Part shown: piece after piece, positions 39,634-47,767 of the stretch
How positions within the stretch are numbered: position 1 is the stretch's first letter
Layout: every line of letters begins with the position of its first letter
NCBI RefSeq assembly: GCF_000718985.1
Contig: NZ_JODL01000025.1
Coordinates: 7,035-71,034 of the forward strand
Source: Streptomyces megasporus
GTDB taxonomy: Bacteria; Actinomycetota; Actinomycetes; Streptomycetales; Streptomycetaceae
DNA: 64,000 bases
Direction of reading: 5' to 3'
Made by a program: the position numbers and the translations under genes
Notes under the pieces: generated by a model
What the model saw: only the letters and a program-made list of their open reading frames with translations
The model's database searches: none
Told to the model about the DNA's origin: nothing

Positions 39634-40236
39634 GTGATCAGCCACCCCAACACGTCCGGTCGACAGCGGACGGTGGAGTTCCAGATTCTGCCCTCACGGA
39701 CCGGTCAGGTCCGCAGAATCGTCTCAGCTCTGCTGCGCTACTGGGAGCTGGACGCCCTCGTCGAACCGGCCGCCGTCGGTGTCACCGAACTGATGGCCAA
39801 CGCCCACCGCCACGTGGGATCGGACAGGCCCTGCGCGGTGGAGATCGTCCTGCGCCCCGACAGGCTGACGTTCTCCGTGCGCGACCAGGGCCCCGCTCCC
39901 GTGAGGCCGCTCGACACCGGCGGGCGCGGACCGGCCGCGACGGTCCCGGTCGGCGACGACCGGGGCGCGCCCACCCGGCACGACGGCACCGGCAAGGTGG
40001 TCTGGTTCGCCCTGCCGGTGCCCGCTTCGGACTCGTCGACGAAAGCACCGGACGGGGCCGCGGACGGAGTCACGGACGGGCTTCCGAGCCGGGAGCCGCT
40101 GCCGGCCCCGGAGCCGCTGCCCGCGCCGGAGCCCTCGCCGGGGTCGGAGCCGCCGCACCGTGCCCCCGCCCCGGCCGTCCCGGCCGCGCCCGCCTCCGCG
40201 CAGGCACCCGCGGAAGCCGTCGCTCCGCGGTCCTGA
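39634..40236 (+). CDS. HATPase_c (anti-sigma-like) ATP-binding protein with Pro/Glu tail
   Basis: A 200-residue protein. Residues 12-125 form a GHKL/HATPase_c domain like the RsbW-type regulators abundant in Streptomyces: N-box VTELMANAHRHV, VRDQGPAPV as the G1 region and GTGKVVWFALPV near the end. The usual GRGL lid motif is changed to GRGP and the lid is shortened. The tail from about 130 is disordered and contains the repeat EPLPAPEPLPAPEP, coded by an 18-bp direct repeat near 40093-40131. It may bind ATP and a sigma or anti-anti-sigma factor; no partner gene is adjacent. Confidence 0.8.
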   Translation: MISHPNTSGRQRTVEFQILPSRTGQVRRIVSALLRYWELDALVEPAAVGVTELMANAHRHVGSDRPCAVEIVLRPDRLTFSVRDQGPAPVRPLDTGGRGPAATVPVGDDRGAPTRHDGTGKVVWFALPVPASDSSTKAPDGAADGVTDGLPSREPLPAPEPLPAPEPSPGSEPPHRAPAPAVPAAPASAQAPAEAVAPRS

Positions 40237-40376
40237 CGCCTCGCTGCCCGCCGGCCCCTCGGGATCGGCGGGCACCCCGCGTGGGACCGTGCCTCCCTCT
40301 TCCGCGTCTCTTTCGGCACTGGCGGCACGGACCGCGCAGGCGGTGCGGGCGGTGCGGGCGGTGCGGAACCGCCTAC

Positions 40377-41606
40377 TCAGCTCCCCAGCGCCGCCATCGG
40401 ATCGTCCAGGACGGGCTGCCAGGCCAGTTCGGCGGCGCCGACCAGGCTGTTGTGCTCCAGCGCGCAGGCCAACACCGGCACGGTGCCGCTCCGCCCCCAC
40501 AGGCTGCGTTCCTCCATGACGGCGTGCAGCCGCTCCGCGTCGACCTCCAGCAGGGCGCCGTGCAGTCCGCCGAGGATGATCCGGTCCGGGTCGAGGATGT
40601 TGACCAGTCCGGCCAGACCGAGGCCGAGCCGGTCGGTGAGGAGGTGGGCGGCGTCGCGTACGGCCGGGTCGGCGGCGTACTCCGTGCGGAGCAGGTCCAG
40701 GGCCCGTCGGAGCATGCCGGTCTCCGGGCCCGGTTCGCGGCCGGCCGCCTCCAGGAAGGCCAGCGGGTCGGTCTCGACGTCGAGGCAGCCGCGTCCGCCG
40801 CAGTGGCAGGAGCGGCCGTTCGGGTCCACGGTCAGGTGGCCGACCTCCAGTGCCAGGCCCGAACTTCCGGTGTGCAGGCGGCCGTCGAGGACCAGCGCGC
40901 CGCCGACACCGCGGTGCGCGGTGGCCACGCACAGCAGGTCGCGGGCGCCGCGGCCGGCTCCGTGGCGGTGCTCGGCCAGGGCGACGAGGTTGATGTCGTT
41001 GGCGGCGTGACCGACCATGGGCGCGTCGCCGGACGGTCCGGGGATACCGGCCTCGGCCAGGCACCGGGTGAAGATCTCGCGCACGGGCACGCCCGGGGGC
41101 CAGGGCAGGTGCAGCGGGTTGAGAGCGGTGCCCTCGGGCTCGGCGACGGCGGAGGGCACGGACAGGCCGGCGCCCAGGCAGCGCCGCCCGGTCTCGCGCA
41201 GCAGGCGGGCCCCGACGCCGACGACCTCGGCGAGGACCTGGGCGGGGTCCGCCTCCACGGTGAGGCGGCCGGGCTCGGTGGCGACGATTCGGCCGCCGAG
41301 TCCGACGAGGGCGGCGCGGAAGCCGTCGGCGTGCACCTGGGCGGCGAGCACGACCGGTCCGTCGGGGTTCACCGACAGCCGGTGGGAGGGACGGCCCTGG
41401 GAGCCGGCGGCCGTGGGACGGGAATCGACGGTGATCAGCCCGAGCGCCTCCAGTTCGGCCGCCACGGCCCCGGCGGTCGCCCGGGTGACCCCGAGTTCCG
41501 CGGTGAGCACGGCACGGGTGGGCGCACGGCCGGTGTGGACGAGTTCCAGTGCCGGGCCGAGGGCTCCACGGCCTCTCTCCGGCTTTGTCGCGCGCGTCGG
41601 TGTCAC
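40377..41606 (-). CDS. ROK-family transcriptional repressor
   Basis: A 409-residue NagC/XylR-type protein. An N-terminal winged helix (APTRAVLTAELGVTRATAGAV, about 25-45) is fused to a ROK domain with the zinc motif CHCGGRGCLD and preceding GHLTVDPNG. The phosphate-loop and the DIGGT-type motif are weak (AAQVHADGFRAAL), so it is a regulator rather than a kinase. The GTG at 41606 is preferred over earlier codons because the palindrome CTTTGT-N11-ACAAAG lies just upstream. It probably represses itself; the sugar effector is unknown. Confidence 0.88.
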   Translation of the reverse strand: MTPTRATKPERGRGALGPALELVHTGRAPTRAVLTAELGVTRATAGAVAAELEALGLITVDSRPTAAGSQGRPSHRLSVNPDGPVVLAAQVHADGFRAALVGLGGRIVATEPGRLTVEADPAQVLAEVVGVGARLLRETGRRCLGAGLSVPSAVAEPEGTALNPLHLPWPPGVPVREIFTRCLAEAGIPGPSGDAPMVGHAANDINLVALAEHRHGAGRGARDLLCVATAHRGVGGALVLDGRLHTGSSGLALEVGHLTVDPNGRSCHCGGRGCLDVETDPLAFLEAAGREPGPETGMLRRALDLLRTEYAADPAVRDAAHLLTDRLGLGLAGLVNILDPDRIILGGLHGALLEVDAERLHAVMEERSLWGRSGTVPVLACALEHNSLVGAAELAWQPVLDDPMAALGS

Positions 41607-41619
41607 CGTCCCATTCTCT

Positions 41620-41642
41620 CTTTGTATCGCTCCCAAACAAAG
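41620..41642. promoter_or_regulatory. CTTTGT-N11-ACAAAG operator candidate for the ROK repressor
   Basis: Perfect 6-bp arms (41620-41625 and 41637-41642) lie 14-36 nt upstream of the ROK gene start. NagC/XylR-type ROK repressors commonly bind TTTGTTT-like inverted repeats, so self-repression is likely. Confidence 0.5.
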
Positions 41643-41701
41643 CGGGGTGGCCCGTGGAAACCGGATGGGAAACCACCTCGGCCGCAGACGCACCGCCCCC
41701 C

Positions 41702-42441
41702 ATGGACGTCGATCGGCATCTCGAATCCCTCGAAGCGGAAGGAGAGTTACTGCTCTCCGCGGCCGTACGGGCGGGCTGGGACGCCGAGGTTCCCACCTGC
41801 CCCGACTGACGCGTCCGGGATCTGGTGGCCCACCGGGGCACGGTTCACCGCTGGGCCGGCGGCATCGTCGCCGAGCGGCGCGCGGCTCCCGTCCGGCCGC
41901 AGAAGGAGAGCGTGCCGGACGAGCGGCTGCCGGACTGGTTCGCCGAAGGCCATCGACTGCTGTTGAAGGCCCTGCGGGAGGCGCCCGAAGCCCTGGAGTG
42001 CCGGACGTTCCTGCCCGGGGCTCCCCCTCTCCGCGTGCCTTCTGGGCGCGGCGTCAGGCCCATGAGACGGCGATCCACCGCGTCGACGCGGAGTTGGCGG
42101 CGGGGTCCGTCCCCTTGCCCGTCGATCCGGCCTTCGCCGTCGACGGGATCGACGAGTTGCCGGCCGGTTTCCACACCCGCCCCACGAGCCGGGTGCGCGG
42201 CGCCCGACGCCGCGTCCCACGGGTGGAGACCTCCGATGCCGCACCGTGGACCCTGCGCCTGCCCCAGGAGCCGCCCCGGGCGAGCCGGGACGGCGACACC
42301 CCGGCGGACACCGTGATCAGCGGTCCGGCCGAGGTCCTCTACCTCGCCCTGTGGAACCGGCGGCCCCACGGTGACGGACTCGTGGTCGAGGGGGACGCGG
42401 AGCTCGCCGAGCTGCGGCGCACCGCCTCCGCCGTCGGGTGA
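41702..42441 (+). pseudogene. Broken maleylpyruvate isomerase-family (mycothiol-dependent) gene
   Basis: A relic of a TIGR03083/DinB-like maleylpyruvate-isomerase-family gene. Frame 1 reads MDVDRHLESLEAEGELL to VPTCPD and then meets TGA at 41807-41809 exactly where the family has the Trp of CPDW; the same frame continues RVRDLVAHRGTVHRWAGG. Near 42020-42045 the reading frame changes (net loss of 1 nt) and homology continues as FWARRQAHETAIHRVDAE down to EVLYLALWNRR and the stop at 42441. With a nonsense change and a frameshift it cannot give a normal product. Intact members use mycothiol as a thiol cofactor. Confidence 0.85.
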
Positions 42442-42451
42442 CGCGACCGAC

Positions 42452-42486
42452 GTGATCCCCTCCGGAACGGCCCGGCGGGGGATCAC
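42452..42486 (+). terminator. Hairpin after the pseudogene
   Basis: A 9-bp perfect stem (42452-42460 with 42478-42486) with a 17-nt loop just past the relic's stop codon. Confidence 0.6.
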
Positions 42487-42654
42487 ATCGGTGACCGTTT
42501 TGTGCGCCCCGCGCGTACCCCTGTGCCCTCGGCGCGTGTCTCCCCCGCGTGTATCTCTTTCCGATCACGCTTGCGCGAACCGCCGACCGTCCATTGGAAG
42601 ATCCACTGGAACGTCGTTCAGGACGTAGGCTCATAGGGCAGCGAGGGAGGGCAC

Positions 42655-43443
42655 ATGGCTGAGGGTCTGCGATTCGAACTACTCGGTCCGCTGCGTGCCT
42701 TGCACAACGGGACCGAAGTGCCGCTGGGGCCGCCCCGGCAGAGGGCGGTGCTCGCCGTCCTGCTGCTGCAGGAGGGGCGGCCGATGTCGTACGACGCGCT
42801 GGTCGGCGCGGTCTGGGGCGACGAACCGCCGTCCCACGTGAGGAATCTGGCGCAGAAGTACGTCTCCGGTCTTCGCCGGGCCTTCGCCGTGGCGGGCGGC
42901 GACCGCTCGGCGCCGGACTTGGTGTGGACCGGCAGCGGCTACCGGTTGGAGAACGCGAGGATCGACGACCTGGCGGAACGTCGGACGCTGTTGCGCGCGG
43001 CGCTGGCCGCGCGCGAGTCGGGCGATCTGCGTCGGGCCGGTGCTCTGGCGAGGGAGGCGGAGGAGCTGTGGCGCGGCGAGTTCGCCGAGGGGCTCACCGG
43101 GCCGTATCTGGCCGGTGAGCGACGCCGCTGGGCCGAGAAACGGCTGATGGTGTTGGAGACGCGGTTGGAGGGCGACCTGGAGCTGGGCCGCTGCCACGAG
43201 TGCGTCCACGAGTTGGTGCGCCAGGTCGCGGAACACCCGCTGCGCGAACGGTTGGTGGGGCTGCTGATGCTGGCCCTGTACCGCAGCGGGCGGGCCTCGG
43301 ACGCGTTGACGACGTACGAGGAGGCCCGGCGTCGGATCGCGGAGGAGATGGGAGCGGAGCCCGGCCCCGCCCTGCGGGACCTGCACGAGCGGATCCTCCG
43401 TCAGGACCCGTCCCTGATGCCGACGTCGGCGCTGGCCTCCTGA
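42655..43443 (+). CDS. Small SARP/AfsR-family transcriptional regulator
   Basis: A 262-residue stand-alone SARP. Residues 5-95 form the OmpR-type winged helix (FELLGPLRALHNGTEVPLG, RQRAVLAVLLL, LVGAVWGDEPP, LAQKYVSGLRRAF), and 100-250 the bacterial transcriptional activation domain (HPLRERLVGLLMLALYRSGR, ASDALTTYEEARRRIAEE). There is no ATPase or TPR extension. SARPs usually activate secondary-metabolite genes by binding direct repeats overlapping -35 boxes, but no biosynthetic gene lies nearby, so its target is remote. GGGAGGGCAC precedes the ATG. Confidence 0.92.
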   Translation: MAEGLRFELLGPLRALHNGTEVPLGPPRQRAVLAVLLLQEGRPMSYDALVGAVWGDEPPSHVRNLAQKYVSGLRRAFAVAGGDRSAPDLVWTGSGYRLENARIDDLAERRTLLRAALAARESGDLRRAGALAREAEELWRGEFAEGLTGPYLAGERRRWAEKRLMVLETRLEGDLELGRCHECVHELVRQVAEHPLRERLVGLLMLALYRSGRASDALTTYEEARRRIAEEMGAEPGPALRDLHERILRQDPSLMPTSALAS

Positions 43444-43514
43444 GAGACCGCGACGGAATCCGCCCGGGAAGTGTCTCGGGGAGTCCGAGGAGCCTCGGGA
43501 AGTGGGGCCGTGGA

Positions 43515-43547
43515 GCGGGTGCGCGTCGGGCTCCGACGCGCACCCGC
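43515..43547. terminator. Bidirectional hairpin terminator
   Basis: A perfect 15-bp stem (43515-43529 with 43533-43547) with a 3-nt loop, between the convergent SARP and TetR genes. Confidence 0.85.
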
Positions 43548-43563
43548 CCCACGTTCGGGGAGG

Positions 43564-44298
43564 TCAGAGAACGGGCGGGGGCTCGGTGGGCTTCCGGTCC
43601 CCGTCCGTCAGACCGACTGCCTCGGCCAGGCGGGTGACGGCGTGGTCGAAGAACTCCTCGCGGGCCTCCACCAGCCGGTTGAACTGGCCGAAGACCTCGA
43701 AGCCGATCAGGCCGAACAGCTCCGCCCAGGCGGCGACGAGCGCCGCCGTCACGGGAGCCGGCAGGTCGAGGCCGAGCCGGGCGGTGAACCTGTCGGCGTC
43801 CTCGGCGACGGCCCGGGGTACGGCCGTGTCGGCGGGTTCCCGCAGGAGGCCCGCCGCGCGGGCGTCGCGGACGACGACCACCAGGGCGAGGCCGACGCGC
43901 GAGGCGGGGGCGATGGTGACCTCGGGGGCGAAGTAGCCCGGAACGGGTGAGCCGTAGATCAGCGCGTACTCGTGGGGGCGGGCCAGGGCCCACTGCCGCG
44001 CGGCCCGGCAGACCTCGCGCCAGCGGTCGACGGGTCGTTCCCGGTCCACCGTGGCCAGGGCCCGTTCGGCGGCGGAGCCGATGGCGTCGTAGGCGTCGAT
44101 GATCAGGGCGGTCAGCAGTTCGTCGCGGCTGGGGAAGTAGCGGTAGAGCGCGGAGGAGACCATGCCCAGCTCGCGGGCGACCGCGCGCAGGGAGAGCCTG
44201 GCCGCGCCCTCCTCGGCGAGTTGTCGGCGTGCCTCGTCCTTGATGGCCGCCGTGACCTCGGCACGGGCCCGTTCCCTGGCTCCTCGGATCGCGTTCAT
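43564..44298 (-). CDS. TetR/AcrR-family transcriptional regulator
   Basis: A 244-residue repressor. The N-terminal helix-turn-helix reads LSLRAVARELGMVSSALYRYFPSRDELL (about 36-63); the rest is the helical ligand-binding domain of the WHG/TetR_C type (RPVDRWREVCRAARQWALARPHEYALIYG). The ATG at 44298 gives the normal family start. It is divergent from a deazaflavin-type oxidoreductase gene with two similar palindromes in between, so it very probably represses both. Confidence 0.92.
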   Translation of the reverse strand: MNAIRGARERARAEVTAAIKDEARRQLAEEGAARLSLRAVARELGMVSSALYRYFPSRDELLTALIIDAYDAIGSAAERALATVDRERPVDRWREVCRAARQWALARPHEYALIYGSPVPGYFAPEVTIAPASRVGLALVVVVRDARAAGLLREPADTAVPRAVAEDADRFTARLGLDLPAPVTAALVAAWAELFGLIGFEVFGQFNRLVEAREEFFDHAVTRLAEAVGLTDGDRKPTEPPPVL

Positions 44299-44337
44299 GG
44301 GGTCAGTGTGCCACTTTCGGATCGACGAACACGGAAG

Positions 44338-44350
44338 AGAGCACTGCTCT
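44338..44350. promoter_or_regulatory. TetR operator candidate O1 (AGAGCA-N-TGCTCT)
   Basis: A perfect 13-nt palindrome about 40 nt upstream of the TetR gene start. It shares its half-site with O2, centred 52 bp away. Confidence 0.65.
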
Positions 44351-44387
44351 TGCTTTGCGGTGCCCGGGGTGCAACACTGATCTCGCG

Positions 44388-44404
44388 AGAGAGCAGTGCT
44401 CTCT
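44388..44404. promoter_or_regulatory. TetR operator candidate O2 (AGAGAGCA-N-TGCTCTCT)
   Basis: A perfect 17-nt palindrome about 50 nt before the oxidoreductase ATG and a longer version of O1. The pair is the natural binding site for the divergent TetR protein. Confidence 0.7.
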
Positions 44405-44455
44405 TTATGGACTCCCGCTCTCGAACTTTCGGGTTCCCTCTCCGAGGAGGCCGGC

Positions 44456-44917
44456 ATGGCCGCACAGCACCACACACAGCATCACAAGAAGACCGGCGTG
44501 TTCACCTCCGTGCTCAACAGGGCGGTGGAGGGCCTGATCCGGCTGGGCGTCGGCCCGGCCGGAGCCCGGACACTGGCGGTGCGAGGCCGCACGAGCGGCG
44601 CGTGGCGCACCACGCCCGTCAATCCGCTGGAGTTCCAAGGCGAGCACTACCTGGTCGCGCCACGCGGCCACACGCAGTGGGTGCGCAACCTACGAGCGGC
44701 CGGCGGAGGCGAACTCCGCCTGGGCGGCCGTGCGAACCGGTTCACCGCCGTGGAGTTGCCGGACACCGAGAAGCCCGTGGTGCTGAGGGCCTACCTGAAG
44801 AGGTGGCACTGGGAGGTGGGCGCCTTCTTCGACGGCGTCGGCCCCTCCTCGACCGACGAGGAGCTGCTGGCCATAGCCGACCGGCACCCCGTCTTCCGGA
44901 TCTCTTGGGGAAAGTGA
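44456..44917 (+). CDS. Nitroreductase/deazaflavin-dependent (F420) oxidoreductase family protein
   Basis: A 153-residue split-barrel protein of the DUF385/Ddn type. The hallmark run is RGRTSGAWRTTPVN, then LVAPRGHTQWVRNLRAAG, which forms the F420 and substrate pocket. GAGGAGG lies 5 nt before ATG 44456. Relatives use reduced F420 to reduce nitroaromatics, quinones or other electrophiles. The divergent TetR gene with two shared palindromes suggests induction by a xenobiotic or endogenous ligand. Confidence 0.88.
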   Translation: MAAQHHTQHHKKTGVFTSVLNRAVEGLIRLGVGPAGARTLAVRGRTSGAWRTTPVNPLEFQGEHYLVAPRGHTQWVRNLRAAGGGELRLGGRANRFTAVELPDTEKPVVLRAYLKRWHWEVGAFFDGVGPSSTDEELLAIADRHPVFRISWGK

Positions 44918-44972
44918 TCCGGTGGCGGGATGCCGGGGGCCGGGAATCCGTGGCCGTCCGTCCACCGGCCCG

Positions 44973-46181
44973 TCAGCGGTCCAGCTTCTCCAAGGCCCGC
45001 CTGGCCATGGGGTGGGTGCGGACGAGTTCGCCGAGAGTGGTCGTCCCCCGCGTCACCCTCGCGAAGGCGTTCCAGGCGGGGCGGAACCCGGTGAGCACCG
45101 CGTGCAGCATTCCGGGCCGGTGGGCGAAGACGGCGTGCATCCGGCTCCCCACCCCCATCTCCACACCCAGCCCCGACTTGATGGCGAAGGCGTAGTTGAG
45201 GGCCTGTCGCCGGGCGTCCACCGCGTCGTGCGCGTCGGCGATCCGCACTGCCCACTCCCCCGCCAGTCGCCCCGAGCGCAGGGCGAAGGAGATGCCCTCA
45301 CGTGTCCACGGCTCCAGCATTCCGGCGGCGTCGCCGCAGACCAGGACGCGCCCCCGGGAAAGCGGGGAGTCCGCCGAACGGCAGCGGGTGAGGTGTCCCG
45401 AGGAGATCGCGGGCTCGAAGCCGGCCAGCCCGAGGCGGGCGATGAAGTCCTCCAGGTAGCGCTTGGTGGCGGCACCCTCGCCCCGGGCGGAGATCACCCC
45501 GACCGTGAGGGTGTCCCCCTTGGGAAACACCCAGCCGTAGCTGCCGGGCAGCGGGCCCCAGTCGATGAGGATGCGGCCCGCCCAGTCCTCGGCCACCGAC
45601 GGCGGCACCGGGATCTCGGCCTCCAGCCCCAGATCCACCTGGTCGACCTTCACCCCGACATGGGCTCCTATCCGGCTGGCGCTGCCGTCCGCGCCGACCA
45701 CGGCGCGGGCCAGCACCGTCCGGCCGTCGGCGAGGACCACGGCGACGGTACGGCGATCGGGGACGGCCGGGCCGTGCTGCTCGACGCGGGAGACGGCCAC
45801 CCCCGTCCACAGCTCCGCGCCGGCCTTCTGCGCGGACTCCACCAGGGCCTGGTCGAACTCGGGCCGGTTGACCAACCCGAACAGCATGTTCCGAGAGCGC
45901 CGGGTGCGGGAGAACCTGCCGTTCAACGAGAAGGTCACGGCGTACACCCGGTCGCGCAGCGGGAGTTCGAAACCGGGTGGCAGGGCGTCCCGGGAGGGAC
46001 CGATGATGCCACCTCCGCAGGTCTTGTAGCGTGGCAGTTCGGCCTTCTCCAGGAGCAGGACCCGACGGCCGGTGACGGCCGCGGCGTACGCCGCCGACGC
46101 CCCGGCCGGACCCGCTCCCACCACGACGACGTCCCACACCCGGTTCTGCCGGTCCGTACCCTCGGCGTTCTCGCTGTTCAC
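44973..46181 (-). CDS. Geranylgeranyl reductase-family FAD-dependent oxidoreductase
   Basis: A 402-residue flavoprotein. The FAD-binding motif VVVVGAGPAGASAAYAAA is near residue 18, YKTCGGG (near 52-58) is typical of the geranylgeranyl-reductase family, VVGADGSASRIG lies mid-protein and VCGDAAGMLEP (near 283) is the second FAD motif. Family members saturate double bonds in isoprenoid chains such as menaquinone tails. The start is GTG 46181. It is divergent from the dipeptidase gene and is not next to menaquinone genes, so the substrate is open. Confidence 0.9.
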   Translation of the reverse strand: MNSENAEGTDRQNRVWDVVVVGAGPAGASAAYAAAVTGRRVLLLEKAELPRYKTCGGGIIGPSRDALPPGFELPLRDRVYAVTFSLNGRFSRTRRSRNMLFGLVNRPEFDQALVESAQKAGAELWTGVAVSRVEQHGPAVPDRRTVAVVLADGRTVLARAVVGADGSASRIGAHVGVKVDQVDLGLEAEIPVPPSVAEDWAGRILIDWGPLPGSYGWVFPKGDTLTVGVISARGEGAATKRYLEDFIARLGLAGFEPAISSGHLTRCRSADSPLSRGRVLVCGDAAGMLEPWTREGISFALRSGRLAGEWAVRIADAHDAVDARRQALNYAFAIKSGLGVEMGVGSRMHAVFAHRPGMLHAVLTGFRPAWNAFARVTRGTTTLGELVRTHPMARRALEKLDR

Positions 46182-46341
46182 GTGTGTTACCGCTCCCGCT
46201 CTGCCGCTTCCGGTTACCGCCGCATCCTAGGACCTGCGGCCGTCCGAATCCCTTGTGGGAGTATCGGCACCACGCATTCGCCTGCCATCCGGTGATCCCG
46301 TCCCCAGGCACACAACGCAGTACCACTAAGGAGCGTTCCCC

Positions 46342-47703
46342 ATGGCGCAAGCACTGGCAGCCGCCGTCGCCTCGCTGATGCCCCAGGCCCGCACCGAACT
46401 CGCCGAGCTGGTGGCCTTCAAATCGGTGGCCGATCCGGCGCAGTTCCCGCCGGAGGAGTGCGCGGCGGCGGCCCGATGGGTGGCGGACGCGCTGCGGGCC
46501 GAGGGGTTCACGGACGTGGCGCTGCTGGACACTCCGGACGGCACCCAGTCGGTCTACGGGTACCTGCCCGGGCCGGCCGGCGCGCCGACCGTGCTGCTCT
46601 ACGCCCACTACGACGTGCAGCCGCCGCTGGACGAGAGCGCCTGGCTCTCCCCGCCGTTCACGCTGACCGAACGCGACGGCCGGTGGTACGGGCGCGGCGC
46701 CGCCGACTGCAAGGGCGGCCTCATCATGCACCTGCTCGCGCTGCGCGCGCTGAAGGCCGACGGCGGGGTGCCGGTCGGCGTCAAGGTGATAGCCGAGGGC
46801 TCGGAGGAGATGGGCACCGGCGGGCTGGAGCGCTACGCCGAGGAGCACCCGGAGCTGTTGGTCGCCGACGCCATCGTCATCGGGGACTCCGGGAACTTCC
46901 GCGTCGGGCTGCCGACCGTCACCGCGACACTGCGCGGGATGACCATGGTGAAGGTGCGGGTGGACACCCTGGAGGGCAATCTGCACTCCGGTCAGTTCGG
47001 CGGTGCCGCCCCGGACGCGCTCGCCGCGCTGATCCGGACGCTGGACTCGCTGCGCGCCGAGGACGGTTCGACGACCGTCGACGGGCTGTCGGCGGACACC
47101 TCCTGGGAGGGGCTGCAGTACCCGGAGGAGGACTTCCGCAAGGACGCCAAGGTGCTCGACGGCGTGGAGCTGATCGGTTCGGGCACGGTCGCCGACCGGA
47201 TCTGGGCCCGTCCGGCCGTCACCGTGCTCGGCATCGACTGTCCGCCCGTCGTCGGCGCCACCCCGTCGGTGCAGGCGAGTGCCCAGGCGCTGGTCAGCCT
47301 CCGCGTCCCGCCGGGGGTGGACGCCGTGAAGGCCGGCGAGTTGCTCACCGCCCACCTGGAGTCCCACGTCCCCTGGGGTGCGCGGGTGAGCGTGGAGCAG
47401 GTGGGCCAGGGGCAGCCGTTCCGCGCGGACGTCGGCAGCCCGGCGTACACCGCCATGGCCGAGGCGCTGCGCGAGGCGTACGACGGTGTCGAGATGGAGA
47501 TCGCCGGGCAGGGTGGCTCGATCCCGCTGTGCAACACCCTGGCCACGCTCTACCCCGAGGCGGAGATCCTGCTGATCGGTCTGAGCGAGCCGGAGGCGCA
47601 GATCCACGCCGTCAACGAGAGCGTCTCGCCCGAGGAGTTGCGGCGCCTGTCGGTCGCCGAGGCGCTGTTCCTGCGCAAGTACGCCGCTCACCGGCGCGGC
47701 TGA
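46342..47703 (+). CDS. M20-family dipeptidase
   Basis: A 453-residue metallopeptidase of the CNDP/PepV-like M20 family. Metal ligands are seen in YAHYDVQPP (His, Asp), GRGAADCKGG (bridging Asp), EGSEEMG (Glu-Glu) and IVIGDSGN; an inserted dimerisation (lid) domain follows from about residue 195. It hydrolyses dipeptides in the cytoplasm with two zinc ions. TAAGGAG 8 nt before the ATG supports the start. It stands alone between a divergent flavoprotein and a convergent Nudix gene, with a terminator after it. Confidence 0.93.
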   Translation: MAQALAAAVASLMPQARTELAELVAFKSVADPAQFPPEECAAAARWVADALRAEGFTDVALLDTPDGTQSVYGYLPGPAGAPTVLLYAHYDVQPPLDESAWLSPPFTLTERDGRWYGRGAADCKGGLIMHLLALRALKADGGVPVGVKVIAEGSEEMGTGGLERYAEEHPELLVADAIVIGDSGNFRVGLPTVTATLRGMTMVKVRVDTLEGNLHSGQFGGAAPDALAALIRTLDSLRAEDGSTTVDGLSADTSWEGLQYPEEDFRKDAKVLDGVELIGSGTVADRIWARPAVTVLGIDCPPVVGATPSVQASAQALVSLRVPPGVDAVKAGELLTAHLESHVPWGARVSVEQVGQGQPFRADVGSPAYTAMAEALREAYDGVEMEIAGQGGSIPLCNTLATLYPEAEILLIGLSEPEAQIHAVNESVSPEELRRLSVAEALFLRKYAAHRRG

Positions 47704-47721
47704 CCGTCCGCCGGTGACCGT

Positions 47722-47762
47722 CCGCCGGCCGGCGTGCCCGTCCCGGGTGCGCCGGCCGGCGG
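47722..47762. terminator. Bidirectional hairpin terminator
   Basis: A 13-bp perfect stem (47722-47734 with 47750-47762) with a 15-nt loop that holds a small inner hairpin. It lies between the convergent dipeptidase and kinase-Nudix genes. Confidence 0.8.
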
Positions 47763-47767
47763 GGGCT

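Noticed and set aside
42655..44917. An antibiotic biosynthetic cluster around the SARP gene
   Set aside because: No polyketide, peptide, terpene or tailoring enzymes flank it apart from one small F420-type protein with its own TetR.
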